Origin: Symmachiella macrocystis
Lineage (GTDB): Bacteria; Planctomycetota; Planctomycetia; Planctomycetales; Planctomycetaceae
NCBI RefSeq assembly: GCF_007860075.1
Contig: NZ_SJPP01000005.1
Location: 1-64,000 of the forward strand
Direction of reading: 5' to 3'
Length of the DNA: 64,000 bases
The translations under genes and the position numbers were made by a program. The notes under the pieces are model-generated. The model was given only the letters and a program-made list of their open reading frames with translations. It had not been told where the DNA came from and did not search any database. Shown piece by piece: positions 27,859 through 37,335 of this stretch. Numbering within the stretch: position 1 is the stretch's first letter; each line of letters starts with the position of its first letter.

Positions 27859-28968
27859 TCAGGCCTCAATCAATTCCAGTGTGGATGGATGAAATATCTC
27901 CTCCACGCTGAGTTTACGTTTCGCCAAGCCCTGTTCATGAGTGTAGCGCATCACCAGTTCCAATTCTTTGCGGTTGGACTTCACCCCGTACGGCCAGAAG
28001 TTCTCTCCCATCAACGCTCGCGTCTCTGCCAAATCTTGGTTCACCCACGGCAGAGTCACTTTCAGCACCTCGGCAGCTTCCAAGTCGTCATAGGCGGCTT
28101 GCTTGGCCTCGCTGTACATGGAAAAGAGTTTTTTTGGCAGGCTCGGGTTTGCATCTGCAAAATCTTTTCGGACTGCGACGACATGCATGATTGGAAACAC
28201 ACCTGTCTTCTTGTAGTACTCCTTCTCCACTGCTCGGACATTGGGAAACAGACGCCTGATCTTCGGGTGTCCGTCGGTGTAGGCCTTTGGCTCGATGGCA
28301 GTTATGAGAGCGTCGACTTCGCCAGAGAGAATTAGCTCTGATTCGTCCACGCCTTCCGGGCCTCTTTTGAGTGGAAAGTCTTTTGGCAGAAAGTACTTTC
28401 CGAATCCGGAATTCAATTTCCCGCCGTCCGAACTCTTTGTGGTCTCGACCCACTGCATTTCCTTGGGTTTGACGCCGTATACGTCTTGCAGGAAACCGCG
28501 AATCCAGGTGTGAGAACTCATCCCGTAACCGGGTGTTCCAACGCGCCGGCCGCGCAGGTCCTCGGGCTTTTCAATCCCACGATCAGTCCGAACGAAAATG
28601 TTCCGATGTCGGAACGTCCGCGAGATAAAAACGGGAATCAGAGTATAGGCGCGGAAGTCTTCGTTGGCGTACCTCGTGACGTAAGGGATGAGTCCCGTTT
28701 CGCTGACCTCGTAGGTCCGCTTTGGGCCGAAGAGATGCCTGTTGAGGTTATAAATGTCATCGGCATGAAAGCGGACTTCGAAGCCTTCCAGGTCAAGTCG
28801 CCCATCTTGAATCGCGCGCACGCGGTCGTAGGCATAGCCGGCAATGTTAACCTCTGGCAAGCTGTTCGCTGCCAACGCTGGGCGTGTTCCTGCGACGGCA
28901 ATCGCCCCGAGTCCTCCAGCCGCAGCGGCCCGAAGGCAACGGCGACGGGAGTACTGCTTTCCATCCAT
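27859..28968 (-). CDS. Tat-exported substrate-binding-like protein (4,5-dihydroxyphthalate decarboxylase-like family)
   Basis: A 369-residue protein that starts with a twin-arginine signal (YSRRRCLRAAAAGGLGAIAV) after a good GGAGA ribosome-binding site. The mature part has the two-lobed periplasmic-binding-protein look: LRGRRVGTPGYGMSSHTWIR, FRHRNIFVRTDRGIEKPEDL and AYDDLEAAEVLK are typical of the family that holds ABC substrate-binding proteins and enzymes called 4,5-dihydroxyphthalate decarboxylases. Which of the two it is cannot be told from sequence. No ABC permease or ATPase gene is adjacent, so a stand-alone enzyme or a binding protein serving a distant transporter are both open. Sits between two sulfatase genes in one minus-strand run. 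Confidence 0.75.
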   Translation of the reverse strand: MDGKQYSRRRCLRAAAAGGLGAIAVAGTRPALAANSLPEVNIAGYAYDRVRAIQDGRLDLEGFEVRFHADDIYNLNRHLFGPKRTYEVSETGLIPYVTRYANEDFRAYTLIPVFISRTFRHRNIFVRTDRGIEKPEDLRGRRVGTPGYGMSSHTWIRGFLQDVYGVKPKEMQWVETTKSSDGGKLNSGFGKYFLPKDFPLKRGPEGVDESELILSGEVDALITAIEPKAYTDGHPKIRRLFPNVRAVEKEYYKKTGVFPIMHVVAVRKDFADANPSLPKKLFSMYSEAKQAAYDDLEAAEVLKVTLPWVNQDLAETRALMGENFWPYGVKSNRKELELVMRYTHEQGLAKRKLSVEEIFHPSTLELIEA

Positions 28969-29002
28969 CTATTCTCTCCTTCACAAGTTCAAGATTTCCG
29001 AA

Positions 29003-30682
29003 TTACTCGGCAGCCTTCCGCGCCGAATAATAGTATTTCAGCAATGCCTTGGTCTCCGGACGAAGTTTGGCAATCCCTTCGTAGGGTTTGCCGCGTGTTT
29101 CCCCACGATCCGGGAAGTTTTTCTTCAAGGCCATGTGGCGTTCCCGCATATCAGGGAAGTACGCGACGGACCACATGCCCGTGGCCAATAAAGGCTTGGT
29201 TTCCTTAACGTCTCTGTACAGGTCGAAAACCGGCAGCGCAAAACCGGGCGATCCTGGTGCAGGCCAGTGTGCCTTGAACTGTTCTTTGATCGTGGCCTTC
29301 AGATGAGGGCCCTCATAGACATGATGGTAATCGCGACGACCATATCCATCGCCATTCAAGAGCAGCGCCAACTGATTCACACCGTCAATGACGCGATCGC
29401 GCGGGATGTGTTTATCTGCCTGTGCAATTGTTGCCAGTGTCGTGTACCAGTCACCGCAATAAACGATGTCGCCGGCAAAGGTATCAGCCTTGATGACATC
29501 CGGCCAGCGGACATAGGCATTCACCCGGATACCGCCTTCAGTTGTATCTCCCTTGAAGCCGCGGAAGACCAGTTGTGAGTAGCCGGATTCTGGCATGGCC
29601 TGCGCCATCGGGCCGTTGTCACTCATGACAACGACCACGGTGTTCTCTGCCTTGCCGGTTGCTTCCAGTGCTGCAAACAAATCACCCAGGTGATTGTCGA
29701 GATCTTTCATGCTCTCAACCCAGGTGCCTCCGTTGGCGGTTACGAAATTTCTGTTACGGCGTGTGAAGTTAACCGGAATCTGTGGCCAGTAGTTGAGGAA
29801 GAACGGTTCATCCTCGGCTGCCAGCTGGTTCAACCGTTCAATCACCTGCTTCTTGTATCGCTCGTTCAATGCGTCGTAGTAGGCGTAGTCCAGTGGTTTT
29901 CCTGCTTCCGCACCCCATTCGTGTGCATCCTCGCCAGCAACGGCATCAACACCCAATACCCAGCCTGCCGGACGAAAGTTCTTGTCCATGCGGTAGTTCG
30001 GAATGGTCTTGCGTGTCGCGACATTGTCGGCAAGACGGTCTTCTTCAGATTCGATGGTCATGAAGTTGAAGGTCGCTTGGTTGTGAAGGGGGTAGCTGGC
30101 CGTATCAAAACCCTGATTGTGTGGTGCAGCCTGCGCAATATCGCCTTGATGCCACTTACCGATGTGTGCTGTGTTATAGCCCTCCTTTTTCAAGAGTTCG
30201 GCCAACGTAACTTCATCTCCATGTAAGCCCGTGCCTTCTGGCGGCACGATTTTTGGCTCTAGCATATGACTGCGAACAGGCAGACGGCCGGTCAGGAGAG
30301 CGGTGCGGGTGGGTGTGCAGGTGGGTTCAGAATACATGCGGGAGAACGTCAGGCTTTCCCGGGCGAATGCATTGATGTTCGGAGTGGTGTAACCCCGCAC
30401 ATGATTCAGTACCGGGTCACCCATCTCACCGAAACCCACGTCGTCTATTAGTACAAAAAGGATATTGGGGCGTTTGCCACCATTGGCTTTTCGCACCTCA
30501 GCCAATTTGGCCCCAATCACCTTGTCTTCACGGGCCCATTTTTCACCGTGCTGAGCCAACAGCATATAGTGTTCGGCATCGTGTTGAATTGGTTTACTCC
30601 TTTGTTGGGCCAACGCATCGCCAGTACTCGCCAGGAGCGTCACTCCAATCAGAATTCGCAAGGCATCATTAAACATCATCAT
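29003..30682 (-). CDS. Secreted sulfatase (CTPTR motif)
   Basis: A 559-residue sulfatase. I start at the ATG at 30682, which follows GAGGA; a TTG four codons earlier overlaps that ribosome-binding site. The signal peptide ends near DALAQ. DDVGFGEMGD holds the metal Asp pair, CTPTR the formylglycine Cys (residue 122), and GKWHQGD and MSDNGPM the remaining site. It shares with the sulfatase at 20.6 kb the pre-domain region (AEHYMLLAQHGEKWAREDK against AEYYILEAQNGQRWAAEDK), so these two are paralogues. First sulfatase of a minus-strand run of four genes. Confidence 0.9.
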   Translation of the reverse strand: MMMFNDALRILIGVTLLASTGDALAQQRSKPIQHDAEHYMLLAQHGEKWAREDKVIGAKLAEVRKANGGKRPNILFVLIDDVGFGEMGDPVLNHVRGYTTPNINAFARESLTFSRMYSEPTCTPTRTALLTGRLPVRSHMLEPKIVPPEGTGLHGDEVTLAELLKKEGYNTAHIGKWHQGDIAQAAPHNQGFDTASYPLHNQATFNFMTIESEEDRLADNVATRKTIPNYRMDKNFRPAGWVLGVDAVAGEDAHEWGAEAGKPLDYAYYDALNERYKKQVIERLNQLAAEDEPFFLNYWPQIPVNFTRRNRNFVTANGGTWVESMKDLDNHLGDLFAALEATGKAENTVVVVMSDNGPMAQAMPESGYSQLVFRGFKGDTTEGGIRVNAYVRWPDVIKADTFAGDIVYCGDWYTTLATIAQADKHIPRDRVIDGVNQLALLLNGDGYGRRDYHHVYEGPHLKATIKEQFKAHWPAPGSPGFALPVFDLYRDVKETKPLLATGMWSVAYFPDMRERHMALKKNFPDRGETRGKPYEGIAKLRPETKALLKYYYSARKAAE

Positions 30683-30716
30683 GTAGTTCCTCAAGATTGA
30701 AGCAACGTCGGCACCT

Positions 30717-30923
30717 TCAGCTACGACGCTTCAGGTATCGTGAGACAATATGGTGCACCAACCCCGACACCGATTTTTCTTCTTCGTCAGCGACCTTCAT
30801 CAACTTCTCGAACTCAGCGTCCGTCATTAGCGTCACCACGCGCTTGTTACGAATGGACTCCGGAGCTCCAGGGGGGCGTCCGAGTCTACGACTGCTCTGG
30901 GTACCGATTTGCGGTTTAGTCAT
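30717..30923 (-). CDS. Ribbon-helix-helix DNA-binding protein
   Basis: A 68-residue basic protein with an Arc/CopG-like fold: strand RVVTLMTDAEF, then two helices EKLMKVADEEEK and SVSGLVHHIVSRYLKRR. The N-terminus (RRLGRPPGAP) is an AT-hook-like tail. I prefer the ATG at 30923; the frame extends to a TTG at 30968. It sits 34 bases upstream of the sulfatase on the same strand and is divergent from the AraC-type gene, so it could control the sulfatase run. The small size leaves some doubt. Confidence 0.65.
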   Translation of the reverse strand: MTKPQIGTQSSRRLGRPPGAPESIRNKRVVTLMTDAEFEKLMKVADEEEKSVSGLVHHIVSRYLKRRS

Positions 30924-31095
30924 GTGGACACGCCCCTTTATCTGGACTTTCCATTGCCTGTCATACAAAATGTATTGTCCGACTTTCGATGATCGCTCGC
31001 TATCAATTTCGGATCAAATTATCGATATCCGATCACGAATTCGCGGGTTGACCAGGACGAGGCCAGCGCCGCTCGCCAAGAGAGCTTACCCTTCA

Positions 31096-32064
31096 ATGCA
31101 ATCTGAGCTGATCCAAACGGGAAATAGTGTCCTCGCCACAACACCTGAAGCATGGGAAGAATCCATGCGACCGGTTACAGATGTTAGCGTAACAGAGGTG
31201 CACGGCCGAGAGTTTTCTGCAGAGATGAAGCTGTTCGAGTTACCCCGTACTGCATTTTTCAGTCTCAAGCTTCCCAGGGCCCGGGTTGTCGTTTCCGAGG
31301 GAAGCGGTTTTGTCAGTGTCAACATCGTCTCAAGTGGCCAAATACGCACCGCTAGTCCAAGACGCGGTAGCGAATGGGAAGTTGGAAGCGTCCACGTCGT
31401 GAATCACGACGACTGCGAATTCGATTTCACAAGCGATGAGAGCCTCGACGTCACCACATTGTGTTTCCAGAGACCGCTGCTTCAGCAATACGCTCGGACA
31501 TTCCATGGGAACGATGACTTTCGGTTGGACCAGGTTAATGCCAACTTGAAACGTGATTCGGGCGCAGGTGCATGCTTTACGAGGTACGCGAATTTCATAT
31601 GGGAAGAATTAAATCGCGGCGGGGCTTTTCTGCAATCACCTCTTGCGACTGTAGAAATCGAGGACAGCCTCTGGGCATTGTTATTGTCCGCAGTTCAACG
31701 TGATCGCCACGAAAACGTACATCTACGTAGCGGAGGCTACGCAGCCTACGTCAAGCCTGCCGAGGAATTCATCCTTGGGCATCTAAACTCAGCGCTTCGC
31801 GTTGTGGACATTGCTGCAGCAGTGGGCATCAGCGTTCCGACATTGAACCGAGCGTTTCGCAAGTGCCATGGCATGGGACCAAAAGCATTTATCAAACAAC
31901 GGCGTCTTGACCGAGTGCGATCAGAACTTCTGCGAGCTGATCCGCAGTCGACCACCGTGACAGCGGTTGCAACAAGATTCGCTTTTGGGCATCTGAGCCA
32001 GTTCGCAGCGGATTACAAGAAAGTCTTTCACGAATCACCCTCTGAGACCCTTCGACGTAGATAG
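31096..32064 (+). CDS. AraC-family transcriptional regulator
   Basis: A 322-residue regulator. The C-terminal ~105 residues contain the two AraC helix-turn-helix units (LRVVDIAAAVGISVPTLNRA and TVTAVATRFAFGHLSQFAAD) followed by the family's YKKVFHESPSETL. The N-terminal part (about 20-190) is a cupin-like ligand/dimerisation domain. The frame is open upstream to 30697, but that part overlaps the divergent ribbon-helix-helix gene and lacks a domain, so I start at the ATG at 31096. Divergent from the sulfatase run, hence probably its regulator. Confidence 0.85.
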   Translation: MQSELIQTGNSVLATTPEAWEESMRPVTDVSVTEVHGREFSAEMKLFELPRTAFFSLKLPRARVVVSEGSGFVSVNIVSSGQIRTASPRRGSEWEVGSVHVVNHDDCEFDFTSDESLDVTTLCFQRPLLQQYARTFHGNDDFRLDQVNANLKRDSGAGACFTRYANFIWEELNRGGAFLQSPLATVEIEDSLWALLLSAVQRDRHENVHLRSGGYAAYVKPAEEFILGHLNSALRVVDIAAAVGISVPTLNRAFRKCHGMGPKAFIKQRRLDRVRSELLRADPQSTTVTAVATRFAFGHLSQFAADYKKVFHESPSETLRRR

Positions 32065-32235
32065 GATGTGTACGACAACCAGTTCAGTACCCTCGGTAAA
32101 TCCTCTCGGTTTCTGCCCTGAAATGACGCCCACTTGCGTGTGAATGTGCTGAAGTTCTTGACATCGTGAAAACGGTTGGGGTGAGGCACACCGTCGTAGT
32201 TTCAAGACGCGGCGAACCAGCATGTGTGTCAACAA

Positions 32236-33050
32236 CCCGTTTCGCGTCACCCTCGCCGAATCGGGATGCGCCGTGGAATTGCTGACGAAGATTTCACGAG
32301 TCTCGACATTGATGAAGACCAGCACAACAGCGGGTGAAACAGCCGGGACATCCTGAGCCTGTCTGTGATTTCGATAACGTGTTGTTGAGTTGGGAGATAG
32401 CATCGTTTTTGTACCGCGCTGAAACGTGGGTCGCAACATTTCGGCGCCGAAAACTGGGGGTGTCGAACGTTGGAAAAGCTCTCTGTGTCGCGCAAGCTGT
32501 TAACCAATGGGTCAAAGGTTTTAGCACTCCCCTCCGGTTAACACAAAGAGAGAGATTTCTGTTAACCAGAAATCGCGCGCGAGACATTCGATTTTGTCGC
32601 GCAATGCCGAATTCTCGCCGCATGCCCTGCCCCGCGCTCTCCATAACATACGCTCGCTCCATGCTTTAGGTCGCGGTGTTCGTCAAATATCTCTTTGCAT
32701 AAAGAGATATTAGTTCGAAGAGGGTTTTGAACGGGGAGCTAATATTTTGGGAGCGAACTTCCGTTCCCCCATTGGTTTACGCAGACGCCGTGGCGAGAGC
32801 TACGGCATTTTTCGTATATCCCTACGGCGTCAAAGGGTTTGGAACGTGCGGTCGCCGTAGGCAAAACTCTGTGGTTCGAAAGGTCACGATTGGGGACCAT
32901 TCCGGAAAGTGGGTTGTTGGATTGGACCCCGTTGGGAACTCTCGAACTGTCTGATTTTGGGTGTCCGGATGGTTAACGGCGCGGCCGGGCTGAAATGCAA
33001 AGAGATTCTTGGTTCGAAGAGGGTGTGGAATGGTTCCCCTCGAAAGGCAT
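32236..33050. mobile_element. Internally deleted IS remnant
   Basis: A short piece of the transposase (about 32255-32322, matching the region around 18930-19000) is joined directly to the start-proximal flank (CAACAGCGGGTGAAACAGCC at about 32325), so most of the transposase gene is deleted. The GTTAAC/CACAAAGAGAG structure follows at about 32480-32560, then the right-hand repeat from 32740 (GGGAGCTAATATTTTGGGAG) to about 33000. No coding capacity remains; it could still move in trans if the ends are intact. Confidence 0.65.
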
Positions 33051-33310
33051 TATTTGCATGCGTAGGTTGTGATCGAAGTTTGCCTACAGCGACGGCCTTA
33101 CGTTGTTCAAATAACAGTTGATATTCCGCACGTCCGAGGCATCGAAGGCCCCCCCAAGTGTTCGGTATGTCCGTGAGCACTTGCGCACCTCCTCAGGTTG
33201 ACGTCCTCAGTTCTTGTGAGCGAGTCGGCAGAGGTCGCCTTAAGCCGGATTCCCCTTTTTTTGTCCAAGTCATGCTCGGGGTTAACGGCCAAAGGTCCTT
33301 CGAGATAACT

Positions 33311-35767
33311 CTACGGACCGGCATCATTAGATTTGATGAGCCAGACTTCAGAGACCATACAGCCACGACCGTCGACGAGGTTCCATTCTACGTCCAGAGT
33401 ACCGCCTCGGGTTGCTGCCTGGGGCACGTGGTAGCTGACTGGCCAGATGGGGGATGGTTGAGCGACAGGACCATGAATGCCGAACTCGTCGTTCAAAGTG
33501 AGCGTCATGCTGGGGCGGAAACGGCCAGCGTATGTGACTTTGAGTCGGTACTGGGCTTTCGGATCGAGACCTTCGTACCTCATCTTGAGCGGCGTACCGT
33601 AGAGCGTGGTGATTTGTGTTTGCCAAGACCCCCGCAATTCTTGACGTCCCGTATGGGCTCCTGCCACGCGGGCCACTTCTTCTTTGAACGCCAAGTCGTC
33701 CTTTTCCGTCTGTCCGGTCTGCTTTGCAATCGTCTTGGCGTCCGCCTTGTAATTCGGGAAGGCCACGCGAGAGGTGTGATTGCCCGAGGGGTCCTCTTCC
33801 CAGCTGTGTTGCGAAATTACGTGCGAGTACTTTCCGATTGTCCCCAGATCATCGTAGAACCCGCCGGGGCCCGGATCCTCCCAATTCAGGATGGTTTTGA
33901 TTTGCGCAAGCTGCTCTGCCTGATTGGGGAGTGCCAGAATTGCTTCAAACCGCTGTTCCAGCCAGGGCCGATTGTTCAATGGCTGATCCAGCCAGTCCAG
34001 CATAGCGCCGCGTTCTGAATTTCGGGCGAGATAGGGTGGCTCGACGCTCAGTTGATAACCGATGCTCTCCAGCATCAAAGGTCCCAATTCCTCAAGGCCG
34101 GACCGCAGCGCAGGTGCTGCCGGTCGGTCAGCTTGAGCCAGCGCCGCACGGGCACTTTCGATGGCTTGGCTCACGCCAGTCTGTGAGGCATCGGCCAGTG
34201 CGGCGAGTGCCTGGGCTTCATAACCCTTCTGGGCACGGGCTTCTGCCTGGACGTTGGCGTCGAATCGGGCGCGAAACAGATACATCTGTGCTCGCCAGTT
34301 TTTGTCAAAATCGGGAACGCGCTTCGCAATTTTTTCCCACAAGGCCAGCGTGCGGGGAATTGCTGTGTTCTCCGCAATAGGTCCACTCCAATTGGCCTCC
34401 AGCCCGCGCAGCCCCTCTGCAACGTCCTTCGCCAGATCGACTCCAAACCAGACCTTGCCGTACTCCTCAAGGGCGATATCCATGTCTGCCTGCGGATCCC
34501 AGCCGAGAACGTTCCAGACCTGTTTATTCAGATCATCATGGATTCCATCAGAATACGTGCCGAAACCGTCGCTGAGATTTAAGTATCTGCGGTAGATGTG
34601 AGACTGCTTTTGGGGCATCGGCATCACGGGTTCTCGGCCAATGGTGTGCGCAAAGGCTGGGTCCCAGTTGGGGATCGGGTACTGGCAGCGCACCGTATGG
34701 TTGATGTCCGGATATCGCCGGATGGGATAGCGGGTTGGTGTGCGTTCACGCATTTCCTCCCATCCCATCTTGATCCATGGTCCGTAGATAAGTCCGGCGA
34801 GCCAGTCGGGGCTGTTGGAGGTAAGGTAGTCGAAGAAGTAGTCGTTTTCTTCCAGCGTGAAGGTCTGATTGGATACCCAGATTTTGGCATTGGGATGAAT
34901 TTCCTTGAGAACGACTGACAGCTTCTCAAGGAAGGGCATCAAATGCTCGGCCGGTGTATCGCCGTCGTCACCACCGGGAATAAACAAGTGATCGATCGCC
35001 GAATAATCCTCGAGGAATTTGCGACGCAGTGCGATCGCCCGCGCCGCGCCCTCCGGCGTTGTCACATCTTCACCCTCGATTGCCATGACCGGCGACCAGA
35101 TCCAAACGTCAATGCCGTAAGACCGGATTAGCTCCGAGAGCGCCACGTTCATCGAACGCATCGTCTCGGTCATGACCGGACCATCTTTGGCATTCGCGTC
35201 AAGATTGCTGATGAGTTCCACGCCATTGCAACCGAATAAGATCAGATCGCGGATGTATTGCTCATACATGTCCACCGTCCAGGCATCGTATGTATTGGCT
35301 GTATTGCGGTATGCCAACTGGTGCGCGCGAATTGGAACGTCCGGCGACGAAATGATCGGTTGATCGAGCTTCAGGGTCAAAATTCCGGGCCGATACGTCG
35401 CGAGGCGAATCAGTCGCCCCGCAGCGTAGAGTGCGCCTCGCGCGTCATGTCCGACTAGGCAGACTTCTTTTTCGCGGACGGCGACCGTATACGATTCGGG
35501 CTTTTGTGGTACCTCCACAATCGAAACATCTGCCGATGTCCCCAGACGGATGACCACCCCATCTGCGGGTGCGGATTTGGCAATAGGCAGTGTGATGCCG
35601 CTGCGCTCAGCCAGTTCTTCCTGCAGCATGACTGCCGCCTTCGCCACCACGGGCGACGGAGAATCTGTCACGATTGTTGCCGTCGACAAATCGATCGTCG
35701 AAGCCGCTATCGCGACAGCAGGACTGAGGACAATGAACAGAAATCCGCCTAGTAAGCTGCGATACAT
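33311..35767 (-). CDS. Large secreted glycoside hydrolase (GH20/alpha-glucuronidase-like N-terminal domain)
   Basis: An 818-residue exported protein. I use the ATG at 35767, which begins a signal peptide (MYRSLLGGFLFIVLSPAVAI); the frame runs 30 codons further up without a signal. Residues about 20-145 resemble the domain found before GH20 and alpha-glucuronidase catalytic domains (KAAVMLQEELAERSGITLPI, GRLIRLATY). The middle is TIM-barrel-like (CNGVELISNLD, LIRSYGIDVWIWSPVMA, DHLFIPGGDDGDTPAEHLMP). The C-terminal ~150 residues look like a beta-sandwich. The acidic DGDTPAEH segment could hold catalytic residues, but I cannot assign them. It fits a glycan-degrading role beside the sulfatases. 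Confidence 0.75.
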   Translation of the reverse strand: MYRSLLGGFLFIVLSPAVAIAASTIDLSTATIVTDSPSPVVAKAAVMLQEELAERSGITLPIAKSAPADGVVIRLGTSADVSIVEVPQKPESYTVAVREKEVCLVGHDARGALYAAGRLIRLATYRPGILTLKLDQPIISSPDVPIRAHQLAYRNTANTYDAWTVDMYEQYIRDLILFGCNGVELISNLDANAKDGPVMTETMRSMNVALSELIRSYGIDVWIWSPVMAIEGEDVTTPEGAARAIALRRKFLEDYSAIDHLFIPGGDDGDTPAEHLMPFLEKLSVVLKEIHPNAKIWVSNQTFTLEENDYFFDYLTSNSPDWLAGLIYGPWIKMGWEEMRERTPTRYPIRRYPDINHTVRCQYPIPNWDPAFAHTIGREPVMPMPQKQSHIYRRYLNLSDGFGTYSDGIHDDLNKQVWNVLGWDPQADMDIALEEYGKVWFGVDLAKDVAEGLRGLEANWSGPIAENTAIPRTLALWEKIAKRVPDFDKNWRAQMYLFRARFDANVQAEARAQKGYEAQALAALADASQTGVSQAIESARAALAQADRPAAPALRSGLEELGPLMLESIGYQLSVEPPYLARNSERGAMLDWLDQPLNNRPWLEQRFEAILALPNQAEQLAQIKTILNWEDPGPGGFYDDLGTIGKYSHVISQHSWEEDPSGNHTSRVAFPNYKADAKTIAKQTGQTEKDDLAFKEEVARVAGAHTGRQELRGSWQTQITTLYGTPLKMRYEGLDPKAQYRLKVTYAGRFRPSMTLTLNDEFGIHGPVAQPSPIWPVSYHVPQAATRGGTLDVEWNLVDGRGCMVSEVWLIKSNDAGP

Positions 35768-36189
35768 CGGATCAATTCTCTCTCTCTCGTGCGGTCTGGC
35801 CTGATTGTGGTGTTGGTTGGGCGGAGCACTCGCATCGTCCCGAATCGTTGCAGGCAAAACTCCAAATCAGAGGGCGATCGATCAAACCGTTTCGTCCTAA
35901 AATTACCCAAATGGAATCCGTCTTGGCCGCAGGGCGATTTGTTCGAGTATATCCTGAACTTGCCTGCTCCGCCACGAGTTCATTGCCATCGCGACCGTTT
36001 CGCCGCACGTGGGACGGCCTCCAACGCCCTTCTCTCCCCGTTGCGAACGGACCGTTCGTACCTTCCTTTGTCAACTTCGGAGTTGTTCAACGCGGCAGGG
36101 CCTCATTCCGGCATGGGAAGGGGGCGTTTCATTTTCAGCCGATGGATCCGCTGTAGCAGTTGCCGAAACAGTGGACGGGGAATCGCCAC
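35768..36189. other. Upstream region of the glycoside hydrolase gene; no gene seen
   Basis: This stretch probably holds the promoter of the minus-strand hydrolase. Open frames exist on both strands but have no RBS, no recognisable domain and a poor residue mix, so I call none. Confidence 0.5.
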
Positions 36190-36710
36190 TTCCCGAGCGG
36201 TCCAAAAACATTGGCGGCCGAAAGCCGAATGCCACAACGAAGTTCATCGGATAAAGTCATGCATGAACTGTCGGCAGAACTCCTGGCATTCAGCCCCGTG
36301 CACCACCTATAAACAACTGAGCCACCTGTTGAAAAACTCTCTGGTTCGAAACGCCTGGAATGGGGCCGTTCCGGAATATGGGTTTGGGGATCCGACCCCG
36401 TTGCAATATCTCGAACTCTCTGGTTTTGGGTAGTCTTGCCGGTTAATGGCTTGGCCGTAAAAGCCTCACTGGGGACGAGTTTGTAGAGGGTTGCAAATGG
36501 TGTCTGATGTGGACAACTTTCGAACTGAGTCCGTTCGCAACATAGCATGTCGTTCGCGACTCTGGCTGTATCATCTGCCGCCGCTGTGACGGCTTGTTAG
36601 CACTTTGAATGTCGATTTCGCTGACGGCGCGAGATCGTACCCATGGTTATCGGGTAGCGGATAGTGCCCTCCAATCGCATCAACCAAACGATTACCTGGA
36701 ACTCGAGTAC
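36190..36710. repeat. Non-coding repeat shared with 20.06-20.46 kb
   Basis: Begins with an IS-left-end-like GCGGTCCAAAAACA about 36198. From about 36325 it follows 20065-20455 closely: AAAACTCTCTGGTTCGAAAC, GGACAACTTTCGAACTGAGT, GGCTTGTTAGCACTTTGAAT and GTGCCCTCCAATCGCAT are all shared. No transposase is left. It ends about 280 bases before the ubiquitin-like operon. Confidence 0.65.
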
Positions 36711-36990
36711 GGCAATTCTGAACTCTGTAAGCGTCTCCCATTTTGATCTGGGGTAGCTGAAACTTCTTGCAATCGCAATACCTTTTTGGCATAGTGGCAC
36801 AACAAGTGATGTTGCCTGCGTCTGCGCATAGTTTATCGCACTTTTGGCGGTGATGCAGTTTGCAATTCGCCGTTTAAAAACGTCATCATAGATACAGCTT
36901 CAAAGCCCGATTGCGCCTGCTTTTGACACGGACAGAGAGTGTCGGAGAAGCGTTGCCAGGGGTTAAACAGTCGTATAGAGGATGCGATTC

Positions 36991-37335
36991 ATGAACGATA
37001 TAACCATCGAAGTATGGGATGCAACTGGCAACAAAAAACAGTCCGTGGAACTGCCGGAAGATGCTGAGGTCAATCGCGTGATTGTCGTTCTCGTCGAACG
37101 CATGAATTTACCCGTGCACAGCCCGGATGGACAACTCATGAGCTACAAGTTTCATCACAAAAGCAGCGGCCGACAATTGTTGGATGATGAGACCCTGCAT
37201 TCGGCCGGTGTGAAAGATGGCGATATCTTACGGCTGCAACCAGAAATCACTGCAGGAAGCCCTGGACCGCAACAAAACGGCGTCGCGCCAGTTCCAATTG
37301 ACAACTTGGGGGGACGCATTGGCCATTTCAATTAA
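36991..37335 (+). CDS. Ubiquitin-like beta-grasp protein
   Basis: A 114-residue protein. Residues 1-85 fit a ubiquitin-like fold of the YukD/EsaB kind: DITIEVWDATG (strands 1-2), VNRVIVVLVERMNL (helix), YKFHHKSSGRQLLDDETLHS and AGVKDGDILRLQPE (last strands). A flexible Pro/Gln tail follows and ends NLGG-RIGHFN: a Gly107-Gly108 pair is followed by six residues, as in ubiquitin precursors that need trimming. I choose the ATG at 36991, nine bases after GAGG; the ATG at 36982 touches that site. First gene of a nine-gene run with E1, E2, JAMM and RING-like genes, so it is the likely conjugated modifier. Confidence 0.82.
   Translation: MNDITIEVWDATGNKKQSVELPEDAEVNRVIVVLVERMNLPVHSPDGQLMSYKFHHKSSGRQLLDDETLHSAGVKDGDILRLQPEITAGSPGPQQNGVAPVPIDNLGGRIGHFN

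Noticed and set aside
35789-36433. 214-codon plus-strand frame before the ubiquitin-like operon
   Set aside because: No RBS, biased residue mix, and its second half lies in a repeat that is non-coding elsewhere.
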